Positions 40,533-51,614 of a stretch of DNA of 64,000 nt are shown piece after piece; position 1 is the first letter of the stretch; each line of letters opens with the position of its first letter. The stretch comes from Metamycoplasma hyosynoviae (lineage in GTDB: Bacteria; Bacillota_I; Bacilli_A; Mycoplasmatales; Metamycoplasmataceae). Both the position numbers and the translations under genes were made by a program. The stretch is taken from positions 62,001 through 126,000 of the forward strand of contig NZ_SOCH01000002.1 of assembly GCF_004365165.1 (NCBI RefSeq), given 5' to 3'. Under the pieces are notes generated by a model. That model was not told the DNA's origin, searched no databases, and saw only the letters and a program-made list of their open reading frames with translations.

Positions 40533-42078
40533 TAATATCGCCTATATTAATTCCTGAAAGTAAGTCATCATCTTGTTTGAAATCTTTCATTTCATTTTTT
40601 GCGATTTTGTCATAATCATCTTTTTCTTCAGTTTTTTTAGTTTTTTTATCCCCTGAATAAATGTCATCATCATGTTGTTTGATGGGAGCGTTTAATTCAG
40701 TATGAACCTTATTTAATGCAGCTTGAAAATCGGCATTAAATTCATCACTTCCTAAGATTCTATTTTCAAAATTGGTTGATTGAATTTCTGAACGTAGTTC
40801 AGCAATTTCATTTGCAAAATCATCTAAATCAATTGAAAGTGTGCGTTCGTTTTGTTTTTTGAATGGTCTTCTATTTTGATTGTGAAGACGTTTTCCTTGT
40901 TTGATTTCTTCAAGTTCTTCATCAGTGATATTCCCATTTTTTGGATTGAAAATGATTTGTCTTTGAGCAGCTTCTTCTTCACTAATAATATCTAATCTGC
41001 AATTTGCAATGTCTCCTGCTAGAATAACATTTTGACCTTTTTTCCCAATAGCAATCAAATTATGTTCGTTAGGTGTAATTACTGTATAAGTAGGAAGTTT
41101 TGACTTAACTTTACGATCTTGGATAATATCAAAGATCTTGGCTGGACTTAATGCATTTATAATAAGTGTTTTCTTATCTTCAGAAAATTGAAATACATCA
41201 ATTTTTTCTCCATTTAATTGATTAGAAATGTTTTCAATTCTTTGTCCATTACGGCCAATAATCGACCCTACTTCTTCTATAGAAGAAGATGCTTTCGAAG
41301 TTTTACGAACTGCAATCTTAGTTCTTGAACCTGCTATTCTTGAAATATTAACGACTTCAATAATTCCATTTGCGATTTCAGGAATTTCTTTATTTAATAA
41401 ATTAATCAAGATTTTATCATTTGCATTTGTTACTAAAATATGAGCATTTTTACCACCCGAAATTGTACCAATGATACATACATCAATGATTTCTGCAGCT
41501 TTAGATTCATCAATTAATTTTTTATTTGTTAGATTGTTAGGCATATATGCGCTAACATTTTCATTTTCACATAATTGCAATAAAATCCCGTTTTTTTGAA
41601 ATGATGTGATTGTTGCTTTGACAATTTGTCCCACTTTACGTTCATAATCAAATGCGATTTTTTCTTTTTCATATTCAATAATTAAAGTCTTAAAAATTGA
41701 ATTGATTTTTTCATAATCACGTTTAGTGAATAAATCAAAACTTACTTCTTCTGAAATTTCATCTCCTATTTCTGCTTTAGGATTTATTTCAAGAGCTTGC
41801 TTCAAAGGAATTTCAATGCATCTTTTTAGTTGTTCTGTTTCATAAGGTGTGGTGGGATCTTCAATTACTTGTTTTGAATGGTTGGTAATTGAAAATTTCT
41901 TTTCATTAGCATCAAAAGCAAATTCTAGTTTTGCTTCACTATCATAAATTTCAAAGAAAGCTTGTTCAATTGAGTTTTTTAAGAAATTTAAAAGCACATC
42001 CTGAGGAATTTTCTTTAATTCAGAAAGGTTATAGATGGTTTTAAAAATTTCTTTAATTTTCTTATTATCTTTTTCCAT
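40519..42078 (-). CDS. nusA: Transcription termination/antitermination factor NusA
   Basis: NusA binds RNA polymerase and nascent RNA to modulate pausing and termination. The 519-aa product has the N-terminal polymerase-binding domain, the S1 domain (VGQIVKATITSFQKNGILLQ), and KH domains (GSIIGRNGQRIENI; NLIAIGKKGQNVILA). The acidic Lys/Asp-rich tail after about residue 440 is lineage-specific. It is the first gene of the operon; the tex terminator lies just upstream. Confidence 0.95.
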   Translation of the reverse strand: MEKDNKKIKEIFKTIYNLSELKKIPQDVLLNFLKNSIEQAFFEIYDSEAKLEFAFDANEKKFSITNHSKQVIEDPTTPYETEQLKRCIEIPLKQALEINPKAEIGDEISEEVSFDLFTKRDYEKINSIFKTLIIEYEKEKIAFDYERKVGQIVKATITSFQKNGILLQLCENENVSAYMPNNLTNKKLIDESKAAEIIDVCIIGTISGGKNAHILVTNANDKILINLLNKEIPEIANGIIEVVNISRIAGSRTKIAVRKTSKASSSIEEVGSIIGRNGQRIENISNQLNGEKIDVFQFSEDKKTLIINALSPAKIFDIIQDRKVKSKLPTYTVITPNEHNLIAIGKKGQNVILAGDIANCRLDIISEEEAAQRQIIFNPKNGNITDEELEEIKQGKRLHNQNRRPFKKQNERTLSIDLDDFANEIAELRSEIQSTNFENRILGSDEFNADFQAALNKVHTELNAPIKQHDDDIYSGDKKTKKTEEKDDYDKIAKNEMKDFKQDDDLLSGINIGDINDED

Positions 42079-42100
42079 TATTTTTCCTTCATATTAATTT

Positions 42101-42129
42101 AAAAAAGTTAGCAACGCGCCAACTTTTTT
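42101..42129 (-). terminator. Terminator of tex
   Basis: A 12-position stem AAAAAAGTTAGC / GCGCCAACTTTTTT with one A-C mismatch lies between the tex stop and the nusA start, with its T run on minus. Confidence 0.75.
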
Positions 42130-42163
42130 GTTCAAAAATCTCGATGGTTATATTATAACACTT

Positions 42164-44302
42164 TTATCAAACAATTTCACCTTGAATTCTATCTCTAGTT
42201 TTATCAATTTCAATTATTTTAATATTAACATTTTGTCCTACACTAACAACATCAGCAGGATGTGCTATAAAATCGCCTTCGCTTCTTTTCATATGAGATA
42301 CATGAATTAAAGCAGTTTGTTTGATACCAAAGAATGCAAATGCACCAAAATCAGTAATATTTAGTATTTGAGCAGGTAGAATTTGACCGATTTTTAGATC
42401 ATCAATGGTTTTTACTTCACTTTGAAGTAAAAAGCCATTTTTATCATCGCGAATATCTTTACCAGGATTTTTTAGCGAATCTACAATCAAGTTTAAATCA
42501 TATTCAGAAATTTGAAGGTCTTCACAAATTTTCTTTTCATTGATATGTTCTAAGATTCTGCTGTCGATTTTATTTAAATCTAGTTTCAAATATTCAACTA
42601 ATTTGTTAGCTAATTTATAACTTTCAGGGTGAATGTTAGTACGGTCATAAAATACTTTAGAATCAAATATTCTCAAAAAGCCAATACATTGTTCATAAAT
42701 TTTATCTGATATACCCTTTACATTCTTTAGCTCTTCTCGTGAATTAAAGTTTGAATTTTTATTACGATAATCAATAATATTTTTTGCAAGTGTTTTAGTA
42801 AGACCTGAAATAAATGAAAGTATGTGATAAGTTGCAGTATTTAGATCAACACCAACTTCATTAACTACTTTTTGAATTTTGAATTCAAGAGCAGATGAAA
42901 GTTCTTTTTGATCCACATCATGTTGATATTGACCAACACCAATTGATTTAGGATCTATTTTAATAAGCTCATTTAGTGGATCTTGAAATCTTCTACCAAT
43001 ACTAATTGCACTTCTTTCTTCTACTGAAAGTGTTGGAAATTCTTCTTGAGCTAATTTTGAAGCTGAATATACCGAAGCTCCTATTTCACTAACGATGGCA
43101 TATTTTATGTCACGATAATGTCTTTCTTTTAGAAAGTTGCTTACAAATTGTTCAGTTTCACGACTAGCAGTTCCATTTCCAATAACAATTAAATTGATGT
43201 TATGTTCTAAAATAAGTTCATTTAAAACCTTAGCTGATTCTTCTGTTTTATTTTGTGGTGGATTTGGAAAAATGATTCTTTTTGCTTTTAGATTCCCGTT
43301 TTCATTAAGCACTGCAATTTTTGAGCCATTTACATAAGCAGGATCAATTGCCAAGATTTTTTTGTTTTTAGTAGCAGGAGCAAGCAACATTTTTTCTAAA
43401 TTAAAAGCAAATATTTTTATAGCTTTTTCTTCAGCGCGAGCAAATAAATCACTTTTAATTTCCCGAATTATAGAAGGAAGTAAAAGTCTTTTCAAACTAT
43501 CATCAATAGCTTCATAAACAATAAAAGCAGTTCTTTTGTTTACATAGTACATATTTCTTAGATGATAAATAATTGGCTTATCATTATAAGTTATGTCATA
43601 GTTTAAAATCTTTTTATCTTCACCACGAGTGATAGCTAAGATTCTATGGTTAGGAATATATTTAATCTTTTCACGGTAGGTATAATATTGACGAAAAACT
43701 TCTTTTTCATCAATTGCTTCTTTTTTAAGCGAAGTTTCAATAATTCCATATTGCATCAAATTTTCTTTTACAAACTTACGGGTATTTGGGTCTTGTGAAA
43801 TAATTTGCGCAATTATATATTTCACTTGTTCAAGTACTTGATCAGTAGTTTGAAGTGTTTCATTGAAATATTTTTTACATTCATTGAACACATTAAAATC
43901 AGGAGATGCTTCTTGCATAATTAATTTAGCAAGAGGTTCTAGCCCCATCGCAATAGCATCTGATGCTTTGGTTTTCTTGCCAATTTTAAAAGGTTCATAA
44001 ATATTTTCCACTTCTTGTTTAGTAGAACTAGATAAGATTGTGTTTTTTAAATCATCAGTTAGTAAACCTTTTTCTTCTAGGATCTTGATAACTGCTTCTT
44101 TACGTTTTGTAAGTTCAAGATCGTAGTTATAAATCTTTCAAACTGCTGCAACTTGTTCTTCATCAAGACCACCAGTTTCATTTTTACGATAACGTGAAAT
44201 AAATGGAACAGTTGCACCTTGTTGCAAAAGTTGAACTGTATTTTGAACTTGTTGTTCTTTAATGTTCAATTTATTTGCAACAGATAGTATTGAATTAATC
44301 AT
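42164..44302 (-). CDS. tex: Tex family RNA-binding protein
   Basis: Tex (YqgF-like, HhH and S1 domains) is a conserved nucleic-acid-binding protein linked to transcription. The 712-aa product shows, in order, the helical N-terminus (ISRYRKNETGGLDEEQVAAV, with TGA Trp next), the YqgF-like core (KILAIDPAYVNGSKIAVL), the HhH region (YHILSFISGLTKTLAKNII, VKGISDKIYEQCIGFLRI), and a C-terminal S1 domain (ILPAQILNITDFGAFAFFG). It follows two flavin oxidoreductase genes by 24 bases. Confidence 0.93.
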
Positions 44303-44326
44303 TTTGATCCTTTGTTTTATAAATAG

Positions 44327-44884
44327 CTATTTAATTTTGTTAATAATTTTATTAATCAGTTTTTCTCTGTTTGTTTGGTTTCTATATACAAGTTTGTCGA
44401 TTTTTACAACTTGTTTAACTTTGATTCCAGTAAATCAACAAACACCATTTTTTAATGAATTTAAATCTGAATTTTTATATAGCAAACTGATAAATCAGTT
44501 TGGAGCGTCACAGGTTCTAAAAATACGAGCAGTTTTACCTTTTAAAAGTTTGTCTCATAGTGGATTATTTTCATGATACTTATGTGAAAAACCAGGAATA
44601 AAAACTCTATCAATAAATCCTTTTAACAAAGCAGGGAAATTCCCTCATCATAAAGGATAGAAAAATATAATTTCATCAGCTCATTTAATGTCTTCTTGAG
44701 CTTTTATTAAATCAGGTTCTAGTTTAGAAGTTTTTCTTAGATTCAAATCAAATTTAAGATCAATTAAATTAGTTTGTCTAACTTCAAAGTTTAATGTCTC
44801 TAATTTTTTGCGGTAAGCTTCTGCTAATTTACCATTAAAACTATCAACAGTAGGATGTGACATTATAATATAAATTTTTTTCAT
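44327..44884 (-). CDS. NAD(P)H-dependent oxidoreductase, flavodoxin fold
   Basis: This 185-aa protein has the flavodoxin-like fold of the quinone reductase/KefF family: MKKIYIIMSHPTVDSFNGKL at the start, the WADEIIFFYPLWWGNFPALL motif with its conserved tryptophans (several TGA), and FIDRVFIPGF. It would reduce quinones or FMN in the cytoplasm. It lies 11 bases after the neighbouring azoreductase gene and may be its paralogous partner. There is no clear Shine-Dalgarno. Confidence 0.85.
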
Positions 44885-44895
44885 GTACTTTTTAA

Positions 44896-45495
44896 TTAAA
44901 ATTCAATTGCTTTCTTAGTGATTTCTTTTTCATACATTGTATAAATTTCTTCTTTGGTTTTTTTGATATTTTCAGCAATTTTAACACCCGCAATAACTAT
45001 AGAAGGAAGCACTTTAGCACCTAAAAAGTTTCAAAGTCCTTCAAGATATTTAAAATGACTTGATCATTGATATCAATCAATTGGAGCACCTTGTGTGGCA
45101 ATAATTTGTACTTTTAGATTATCTAAAAGTCCAATTGCATCACCTTTTTTAGAATATTTATAAGAAAAAGTTTTGTTCGCAATACAAATACGATCTAAAA
45201 AATTTTTTAAAATCACAGGAATGTTGAAATTAATCATTGGAGCTGCAATTACAAGTTTATCAACTGATTTTAATAAGTTGATGTATTCGTCATTTTTTTC
45301 TTCTTGCAAATAAGTTGCCATATTTGAAGCTTGCATTGGATTTTGTAATTCTTTTTCTTTATTTAAATCTAATAAAATAACTTCATCTTGCGGATGATTT
45401 TTTTTATAGATATCTAAAAATTGGTTGGTTGCATAAGTAGATATAGATAATTCTTCACGAATCGGTGAAGATATTAAACATAATAATTTTGCCAT
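44896..45495 (-). CDS. azoR: FMN-dependent NADH-azoreductase
   Basis: This 199-aa flavoprotein matches AzoR (formerly AcpD): start MAKLLCLISSPIREELSIST, NPMQASNM region, then APMINFNIPVILKNFLDRIC and TFSYKYSKKGDAIGLLDNLK, then ATQGAPIDWYQW. It reduces azo compounds and quinones using NADH. It heads a likely operon with the second flavodoxin-fold gene and tex. Confidence 0.88.
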
Positions 45496-45549
45496 AGCGT
45501 TTCTCCTTGAATAGTCAGTTTAATGAATATTTTAAATAATAACACAATT

Positions 45550-45582
45550 GAAACAAAATATCAAGCCAAACGACTTGATATT
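45550..45582 (-). terminator. Terminator of rplK-rplA
   Basis: A 9-bp stem AATATCAAG / CTTGATATT with an 8-base loop lies 5 bases after the rplA stop, with a T-rich tail on minus. Confidence 0.8.
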
Positions 45583-45587
45583 ATGTG

Positions 45588-46280
45588 TTAGTCAATCTTT
45601 ACCTTAATTGATGGACTCATTGAAGTTGATATAGTAATATTTTTAACGTAAGTACCTTTTACAGTTGTAGGTTTCAATTTTTTAATTACTTGAATTAATG
45701 CTTCTGCATTTTCGGTAAGTTTCTTTGAATCCATTGATTTTTTACCTATAGAAGCGTGAATAATTCCACCTTTATCTGCTCTATAGTTAGCTTTACCTTT
45801 TTTAAGTTCTTCAACAGCTTTAGCAGGTGTTGTAGTAACAGTTCCAGTTTTAGGGTTTGGCATTAAGCCTTTAGGACCTAATTTTTTACCATATTTACCT
45901 AAAACTAACATCATTTTAGGATCAGCTACAATTACATCGAAATCATATTTATCTTGATTTAGAATTTCAGGAAGTTCAGTAGCTGAGTAAATAAAGTCAG
46001 CTCCAGCTGCTTTAGCAGCTTTTTGTGCTGCAACATCATCGGTTGCTACTAATACTTTAACAGTTTTCCCAGTTCCATTAGGAAGAACAACTGAACCACG
46101 TAATTGTTGGTCTGATTTACGAGTGTCTAGGTTTAAATTGATAGCAATATCAACTGATTCGTCAAATTTAGCAAATGATATTTTTTTAGCAAATTCAATA
46201 GCTTCTTGCAATGGTAAGATAGTATCTTTTGCAATTAATCCTTTTGCTACTTTGACATTTTTTGAAAGTCTTCTAGCCAT
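45588..46280 (-). CDS. rplA: 50S ribosomal protein L1
   Basis: L1 forms the stalk that releases deacylated tRNA. The 230-aa product has the family start ARRLSKNVKVAKGLIAKDT, the LVLGKYGKKLGPKGLMPNPK signature, and the terminal GTYVKNITISTSMSPSIKV. It begins 2 bases after the rplK stop. Confidence 0.97.
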   Translation of the reverse strand: MARRLSKNVKVAKGLIAKDTILPLQEAIEFAKKISFAKFDESVDIAINLNLDTRKSDQQLRGSVVLPNGTGKTVKVLVATDDVAAQKAAKAAGADFIYSATELPEILNQDKYDFDVIVADPKMMLVLGKYGKKLGPKGLMPNPKTGTVTTTPAKAVEELKKGKANYRADKGGIIHASIGKKSMDSKKLTENAEALIQVIKKLKPTTVKGTYVKNITISTSMSPSIKVKID

Positions 46281-46282
46281 TT

Positions 46283-46726
46283 TTAGTTAGTTCCTTTCTT
46301 TAATCATTCTTCATAACCTTCAATTTTAATACCCATTTGTTTTGCAGTTCCAGCAATTTGTTTCATTGCAGAATTTACATTTTTAGTATTTAAATCAGGT
46401 AATTTGTATTCAGCAATTTCTTTCAATTGAGCAAGAGTGATTGTTCCAGCAACTTCTTTATTAGGAACACCTGCGCCTTTTTTAGCATTTGCAGCTTGCG
46501 CCAATTTGTATGAAGCAGGCGAAGTAAAAATTTTGAAATCAAATGATTTATCTTTATAAACAGTAATTAATACAGGAACAGGTTCCGAACCTCTATCTCT
46601 TGTCTTATCATTAAAAGCCTTAGTAAATTCAGGCATATTAATTCCAACACCTGCTAAAGCTGGGCCTGGTTTTGCTTGTCCTGCTAAGAATTGCAATTTA
46701 GCTTTTTTCACAATTTCTTTAGCCAT
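46283..46726 (-). CDS. rplK: 50S ribosomal protein L11
   Basis: L11 helps factor binding at the GTPase-associated centre. The 147-aa product has LQFLAGQAKPGPALAGVGIN and the C-terminal rRNA-binding AGTAKQMGIKIEGYEEW, the last Trp being TGA. It heads the L11-L1 operon. Confidence 0.97.
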
Positions 46727-46821
46727 ATTTTATCCTTTCGATTTAGTGGTACAAATGAATTTAAATTCTCCCACTTGCTTTTAAATTGTGCAAAAATAAA
46801 TTAGATTTATAATGCACGCAT

Positions 46822-46827
46822 ATTATA
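46822..46827 (-). promoter_or_regulatory. -10 box of rplK-rplA
   Basis: A perfect TATAAT (context TTGATATAATATG) on minus lies about 96 bases before the rplK start, leaving a leader long enough for regulation. Confidence 0.5.
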
Positions 46828-46879
46828 TCAAAAAAACAACTGATTTAATTACATTTAGAAAAAGTAATAATTTTGATAT

Positions 46880-46906
46880 TATAAAAAATAACCATTCGGT
46901 TATTTG
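46880..46906 (-). terminator. Terminator of the transglutaminase-like lipoprotein
   Basis: An 8-bp stem AAATAACC / GGTTATTT with an ATTC loop lies 20 bases after the stop, followed by TTT-rich sequence on minus. Confidence 0.8.
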
Positions 46907-46924
46907 CTAATTAATATTGAACTT

Positions 46925-48559
46925 TTAGTTTATTTCGTATGTTTCATTGTTGATTTGAAATTGAATTTTTTCTTTATTTCTTACTAAAACAATAGTTTCG
47001 ATATTTGAAGTAAAATCTTTTACCTTTGATTCGGAATTTGAATTTTTTAAATCAATTTTTCATAATTCTTTACCTTTAACATAATATAGGAAAGAATCAT
47101 TTACAAATAAAGCAAGTTTATTTGTATCGTTAAGTTCTTTAACTGATTTAATCTCTTTTGCCTTAGTATCTATATATTTAAGTAAAGTTTTATTACCTTC
47201 TTTTTCTAAGAAATAGAATTTGTTTTCATAGTAATTTAAGGCAGAAACTTGTTTCCCATTAGCTACAACTTCTTTTATTAATTTAATGAAAGTTTTATTA
47301 ATATATTCATCATTTATTACATTTTCAATATTTTCACTTGTAGGTGTAATTAAACCAAACATTTTTTGATCAGTTTGAGCGCTTGATTGTGTTCTAAATA
47401 ATTGTGTTATTGCACTTTTATCGGTTTCACTAGTTCCACTTTTTCCAATAGCCTTAATTATATTTTCACCACTATCATCTGCAAAAGTTGGATCTGAATA
47501 AATTCACTTGTTATCATCCAATTGAATCGAAAGTCATGTGTGTGCATCACCAGTTTGAATGCGATATTTAATTTTTGCACGCGAAAGCAAATGTGCAAAT
47601 TGATCAACATATTCTTTGCACACACCTTTTTGCGAGGTGTAGGCATTATTTAAACTAGCATTTTCGATCACATAATTTAAATTTTCAACAACATATTTAC
47701 CAAGTACATAAACTTTTTCTAGTGTTGTCATTGACGGATTTGAAATTAATTTCATAGCATTATCAATGTACACTTTTTGAGCTTTTTTGCCCTCTTCTGT
47801 TAGATTATTATTTGAAATATTAAGTCTTGCAACACGGTTTTGTCTAATATCGAAACGAAGGGAACCTTCACTTACTAGTGAAAGATATGAAGGGAAGTCA
47901 TCACTTTTCATTATTTCTTGCAATGCTTCGTATGCTACATCGTTGGTTAAACCAAATTCTCCGTAAACATCATATTTAACCCCTATTGCTTTTGCGTTTT
48001 CTAATTTTTTAAAAGTTTCTTTAAAATTTTGAATTGCATCTTCTTTAGTTCAAGTTCTATCAAAAGTAACATCATTTTTACCATCTTGACGATCTTTTTC
48101 TTCGAGGTCATTTTGAAAAGTGTCATATTTTGATTTTAATTTTTCAAATTCTTTTTGAGTATTTTCGTTATACTCTCCAGTTTTAAGTTTAGTTATATTA
48201 GGTGATAACTGGTTGTAATTATCTCAAAAAAAGAAAGATGTCGCAAGTCCAAATTTATAGAATCTTTGTAATTCTAAAGTGTTGTACATATCATTTAAAG
48301 TGCTATAAAAATATGCTTTTTTATCACCAATTACAACTTTTTCTTGAGGATTATTAGGAGTAGAAGGTGTATTAGGCTTTTCAGATTCAGATTGAGTATT
48401 CGGATTTGATGGATCTAATTTTGGTGTTTCTGAGCTTATTTCATTTTTTTTAGTTTGCTCTTGATTTTTGGTTCAATGACAAGAAACTGCTAAAAAGGGA
48501 AGTGATGAAGTTCCTAAGACAAACAATAATCTAGTTAATTTAGTTTTTGACTTTGACAT
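46925..48559 (-). CDS. Lipoprotein with transglutaminase-like domain
   Basis: This 544-aa lipoprotein starts MSKSKTKLTRLLFVLGTSSL with lipobox AVSC, followed by a Pro/Asn/Ser-rich linker (PNTPSTPNNPQEK). The middle holds a transglutaminase-like fold with a complete Cys-His-Asp triad: SQKGVCKEYVDQFAHLL, DAHTWLSIQ, and WIYSDPTFAD. Such domains act as cysteine proteases or cross-linkers. The last 150 residues look like a beta-rich repeat (FYFLEKEGNKTLLKYIDTKA) of unknown role. It would act at the cell surface. It has its own terminator. Confidence 0.82.
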
Positions 48560-48665
48560 ATACTTTACCCTTGCTTTCTAGATGATAAAATTTTTTGCTT
48601 GTAAATAATAAAGCAATTTTTAATAATGTTTTAAAATAAAACAAATTTTTTATTTTTTTCAAACA

Positions 48666-49529
48666 CTAACTTTTCAATTTTTCAAAACTATCAAGATGGT
48701 GAATAGCAAAACCAACGTTTTTAGGAACTAAGTTCGAAAGTTTTGTAAGCTCATTAGCAAGTACACCCTTGCCTTCATCATAATAAGTCATATCCAAATT
48801 TTCATTATTATCTGTTTCAATACAAATGTTAATTTCTTTATTATGTTTTGCAGCATATTCTAATAAATGCTTAGATATTGAATAAGATTTTTCAGCACTA
48901 GAACGATAAGCCATAACATAAACACTATTAGCCATATTCATGATATGTTTATATGCTTCTTGAGTTTTACCATCGAATTCAATCTCATCTTTTAATCAAA
49001 AGGGAATGTCATAATCAAAAGTGATATCAGGATAATTAGTTTTTAATTTTTTTATTAATGTTAAAAATCTCGAAATTAAGTCTTTACGTTTTATCGGATC
49101 TTTGAATTCTTTGCTATATTGGTGAGGTTCAATATCTAAATGAATACCTTTAAATTCAGAATTTGTGTTGAACTCAGATTTATATTGATTAATTTTTTTA
49201 ATTAAATTTGTATCATCTAATAATCACGTCTTATTACCCATCAAGAAGAAAATATCAATGTTAGCATTTTTTAGTTTAGCAATAAGCTCCTTTGATTTTG
49301 AATTTAATTCATTTACTTTTAAATAAATTTCACTAATGTTATGATTTTTCAAAAATTTAATACTAGTATCTGTTATTTTTTCAGAACGTCAAGCTCAAAC
49401 ACCAATTTTATTTTCGATACTTTGCAGTTGTTTTTGAATTTTATTATTACACGAAATTGCTATAAGAGGTAAACTAAAAAAGTTAGACAATAAAGTCGTT
49501 AACACAAAATTTAATTTAGTATGTTTCAT
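48666..49529 (-). CDS. Lipoprotein with glycoside hydrolase-like TIM barrel
   Basis: This 287-aa lipoprotein starts MKHTKLNFVLTTLLSNFFSL with lipobox AISC. The mature part looks like a (beta/alpha)8 enzyme: IGVWAWRSEKITDTSIKFLK at the start, FFLMGNKTW, then GIHLDIEPHQY, a D-x-E arrangement like the acid of GH18-type or related putative glycosidases, and later FDYDIPFW. The assignment is by fold logic only; no substrate is known. It begins 2 bases after the pip stop and so belongs to that operon. Confidence 0.6.
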
Positions 49530-49531
49530 AG

Positions 49532-50482
49532 CTATTTAATCGATTTAAATTTTTCGCAAGCGTCCAATAATGCTTGAGCAATACCTAATTCTTTCGAAGA
49601 GTGTCCAGCTGCAGGAACAAAATGTAATGTGGAATTAGACAATGATTTATGCAATAAATAAGCTGATTCGGGACGGCAATCCATATCATAGCGTCCATGG
49701 ATAATAGATGTTTTAATGTTTTTGATTTTACTAATGTTATTCAAAATGTAATTATCATCTTCTAAAAACAAATCATTAACAAAATAATGGTTTTCAAGTC
49801 TTGCAAGTTCTAAATTAGCTTTTTTGTCTAATAGTATTTCTTCAAGAATATCAATTGGATATAGTGTTATTAATCCAAGTTCTCATTTAGCTCAATGATA
49901 TGCTGCTTGTTCTGCAATTTTATTATTTTTTGAATTTAAATACTTTGAATAAGCTTTTATTAAATCTTTGCGTTCATCAGCTGGAACGAAATTAGCAAAT
50001 TCTTCATAAGCATCAGGAAAAAAGTAAGAAGAACCTTCTTGATATAAAAATGTTTGATCTTCCTTTCTACCCAAAAATATGCCTCTTAAGATCATTGCTT
50101 TTACTCTTTTGGAATAGTTAATAGCATAAACTAAAGATAATGTCGATCCTCAGCTACCACCAAATAATATTCAAGAATCTATTTTCAAATGTTCTCTTAA
50201 TTTTTCAATATCCCAAACTAAATCCATTGTAGTATTTTCTCTAATTTCAGAACTTGGTAATGATTTACCACACCCTCTTTGGTGAAATATGATTATTCTA
50301 TAATGCTCAGGATCGAAAAATCTTGAAGAATCAGAAGAAGGTGAACCTCCGGGTCCACCATGAACAAATAAAATTGGGACGCCATTTTTATTACCTAATT
50401 CTTGAAAGTATACTTTGTGAAGTTTACTTACTTCTAAAAAACCTTCATTATAAGGCAATGTATTTTCATAAAAGTTATTCAT
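49532..50482 (-). CDS. pip: Proline iminopeptidase
   Basis: This 316-aa alpha/beta hydrolase removes N-terminal proline from peptides. The oxyanion motif HGGPGG, the DQRG-equivalent FHQRGCGKS, the nucleophile elbow FGGSWGS (Ser), the GRYDMDC Asp loop and the AAGHSS His are all visible. It overlaps the ABC ATPase gene by 8 bases. With pepP it points to import and breakdown of peptides. Confidence 0.93.
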
Positions 50483-51587
50483 AATTTTCCGTGTCTTTTG
50501 TCTTTACATTTTCAAGGTATATTTCATCTAGTGAAAGCTTGTTTTCAGCAAATGAAATAATTTCAATTTTACTATTCTCAGCTAATGTAAATAACTTTGT
50601 TTTAGCTTTAGCATCTTTAATTTCAATTAAAATACTTGCTTTTAGCAAATGCAATTTGTATTTTTCTTTACTCAAAATCTCAAAGAACTGGCTATTGTTT
50701 GTAGTTTGAATTTTGTAATTAAAATCTTTACCTTTTAATTTATCTGCAATTTTTCCCGAAACTTTGACTTTACCATTTTCCAAGATGGTAAAAGAATCTA
50801 TGTATTTTTCTAATTCGGTCAATATATGCGAAGATATTAAAATAGTTTTGCCTTCTTTGTGCAATTGTTTAATAACCTCAAAAAATTCATTACGGGCGGT
50901 TGGGTCTAAATTGGCGGTAGGTTCATCTAATATTAATATTTCAGGATCATTAATTAAAGCTTGCATCAAAAGTATTTTTTTCTTCTGGCCCGATGAAAGT
51001 TTATCGGCAGATTTATTAAAAAAATCTTTACTAAATCCATATTTTGTCATTAATTGTTCTACTTTGATTTCAGCTTTCTTTTTATCTATATTTGAAAGAG
51101 TTGCAAAAAAGTATAAATATTCAAAAATAGTTATATTTTTAGGAAAAACACTAATTTCTGGAATATATCCGATTTTATCTTTTGATCTTTTGTTTTTAGA
51201 ATCAATTCCGTTAATAAATATCTTGCCGAAACCATCTTGGTAATAATTTAAAATTAATCTAATTGTGGTTGTTTTGCCGGCACCATTATTTCCGATAAAG
51301 CCATGAAATTCGCCTTTTTTGACCACAAAGTTAACATCATCTAAAACTTTAAAAGGAGTTCCTACAATATTAGTAAAAATTTTTGATAAGTGTTGTACTG
51401 AAATAGCATCATTTGAATTAGGTGTTACAATATCTTTTTCAAGTTCTTTTGCCTGCTGTTTAATAACGCGCGAGGCACGAATATTTTTAGGTAGATTTTT
51501 TAAAAAATCTATACTAAAAAATTTCTTCTTTTTAGATTTATGATTGCTATTATATGTATTTTGATTTTCAGTAGTATTCCCATTCAT
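50475..51587 (-). CDS. ABC transporter ATP-binding protein
   Basis: This 370-aa cytoplasmic ATPase has Walker A GNNGAGKTT, Q-loop region YIPEISVFP, signature LSSGQKKK, Walker B ILILDEPTANLD and H-loop ISSHI, so it is fully competent on paper. The first 60 residues are an extra Lys-rich extension (NSNHKSKKKKFFSIDFLKNL). It pairs with the ABC-2-type permease 27 bases upstream and overlaps pip by 8 bases. The pair most likely exports something or handles a lipid or peptide; the substrate is unknown. Confidence 0.92.
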   Translation of the reverse strand: MNGNTTENQNTYNSNHKSKKKKFFSIDFLKNLPKNIRASRVIKQQAKELEKDIVTPNSNDAISVQHLSKIFTNIVGTPFKVLDDVNFVVKKGEFHGFIGNNGAGKTTTIRLILNYYQDGFGKIFINGIDSKNKRSKDKIGYIPEISVFPKNITIFEYLYFFATLSNIDKKKAEIKVEQLMTKYGFSKDFFNKSADKLSSGQKKKILLMQALINDPEILILDEPTANLDPTARNEFFEVIKQLHKEGKTILISSHILTELEKYIDSFTILENGKVKVSGKIADKLKGKDFNYKIQTTNNSQFFEILSKEKYKLHLLKASILIEIKDAKAKTKLFTLAENSKIEIISFAENKLSLDEIYLENVKTKDTENYE

Positions 51588-51614
51588 TGTTAAAAATTTT
51601 CCTCACACTTTTGA

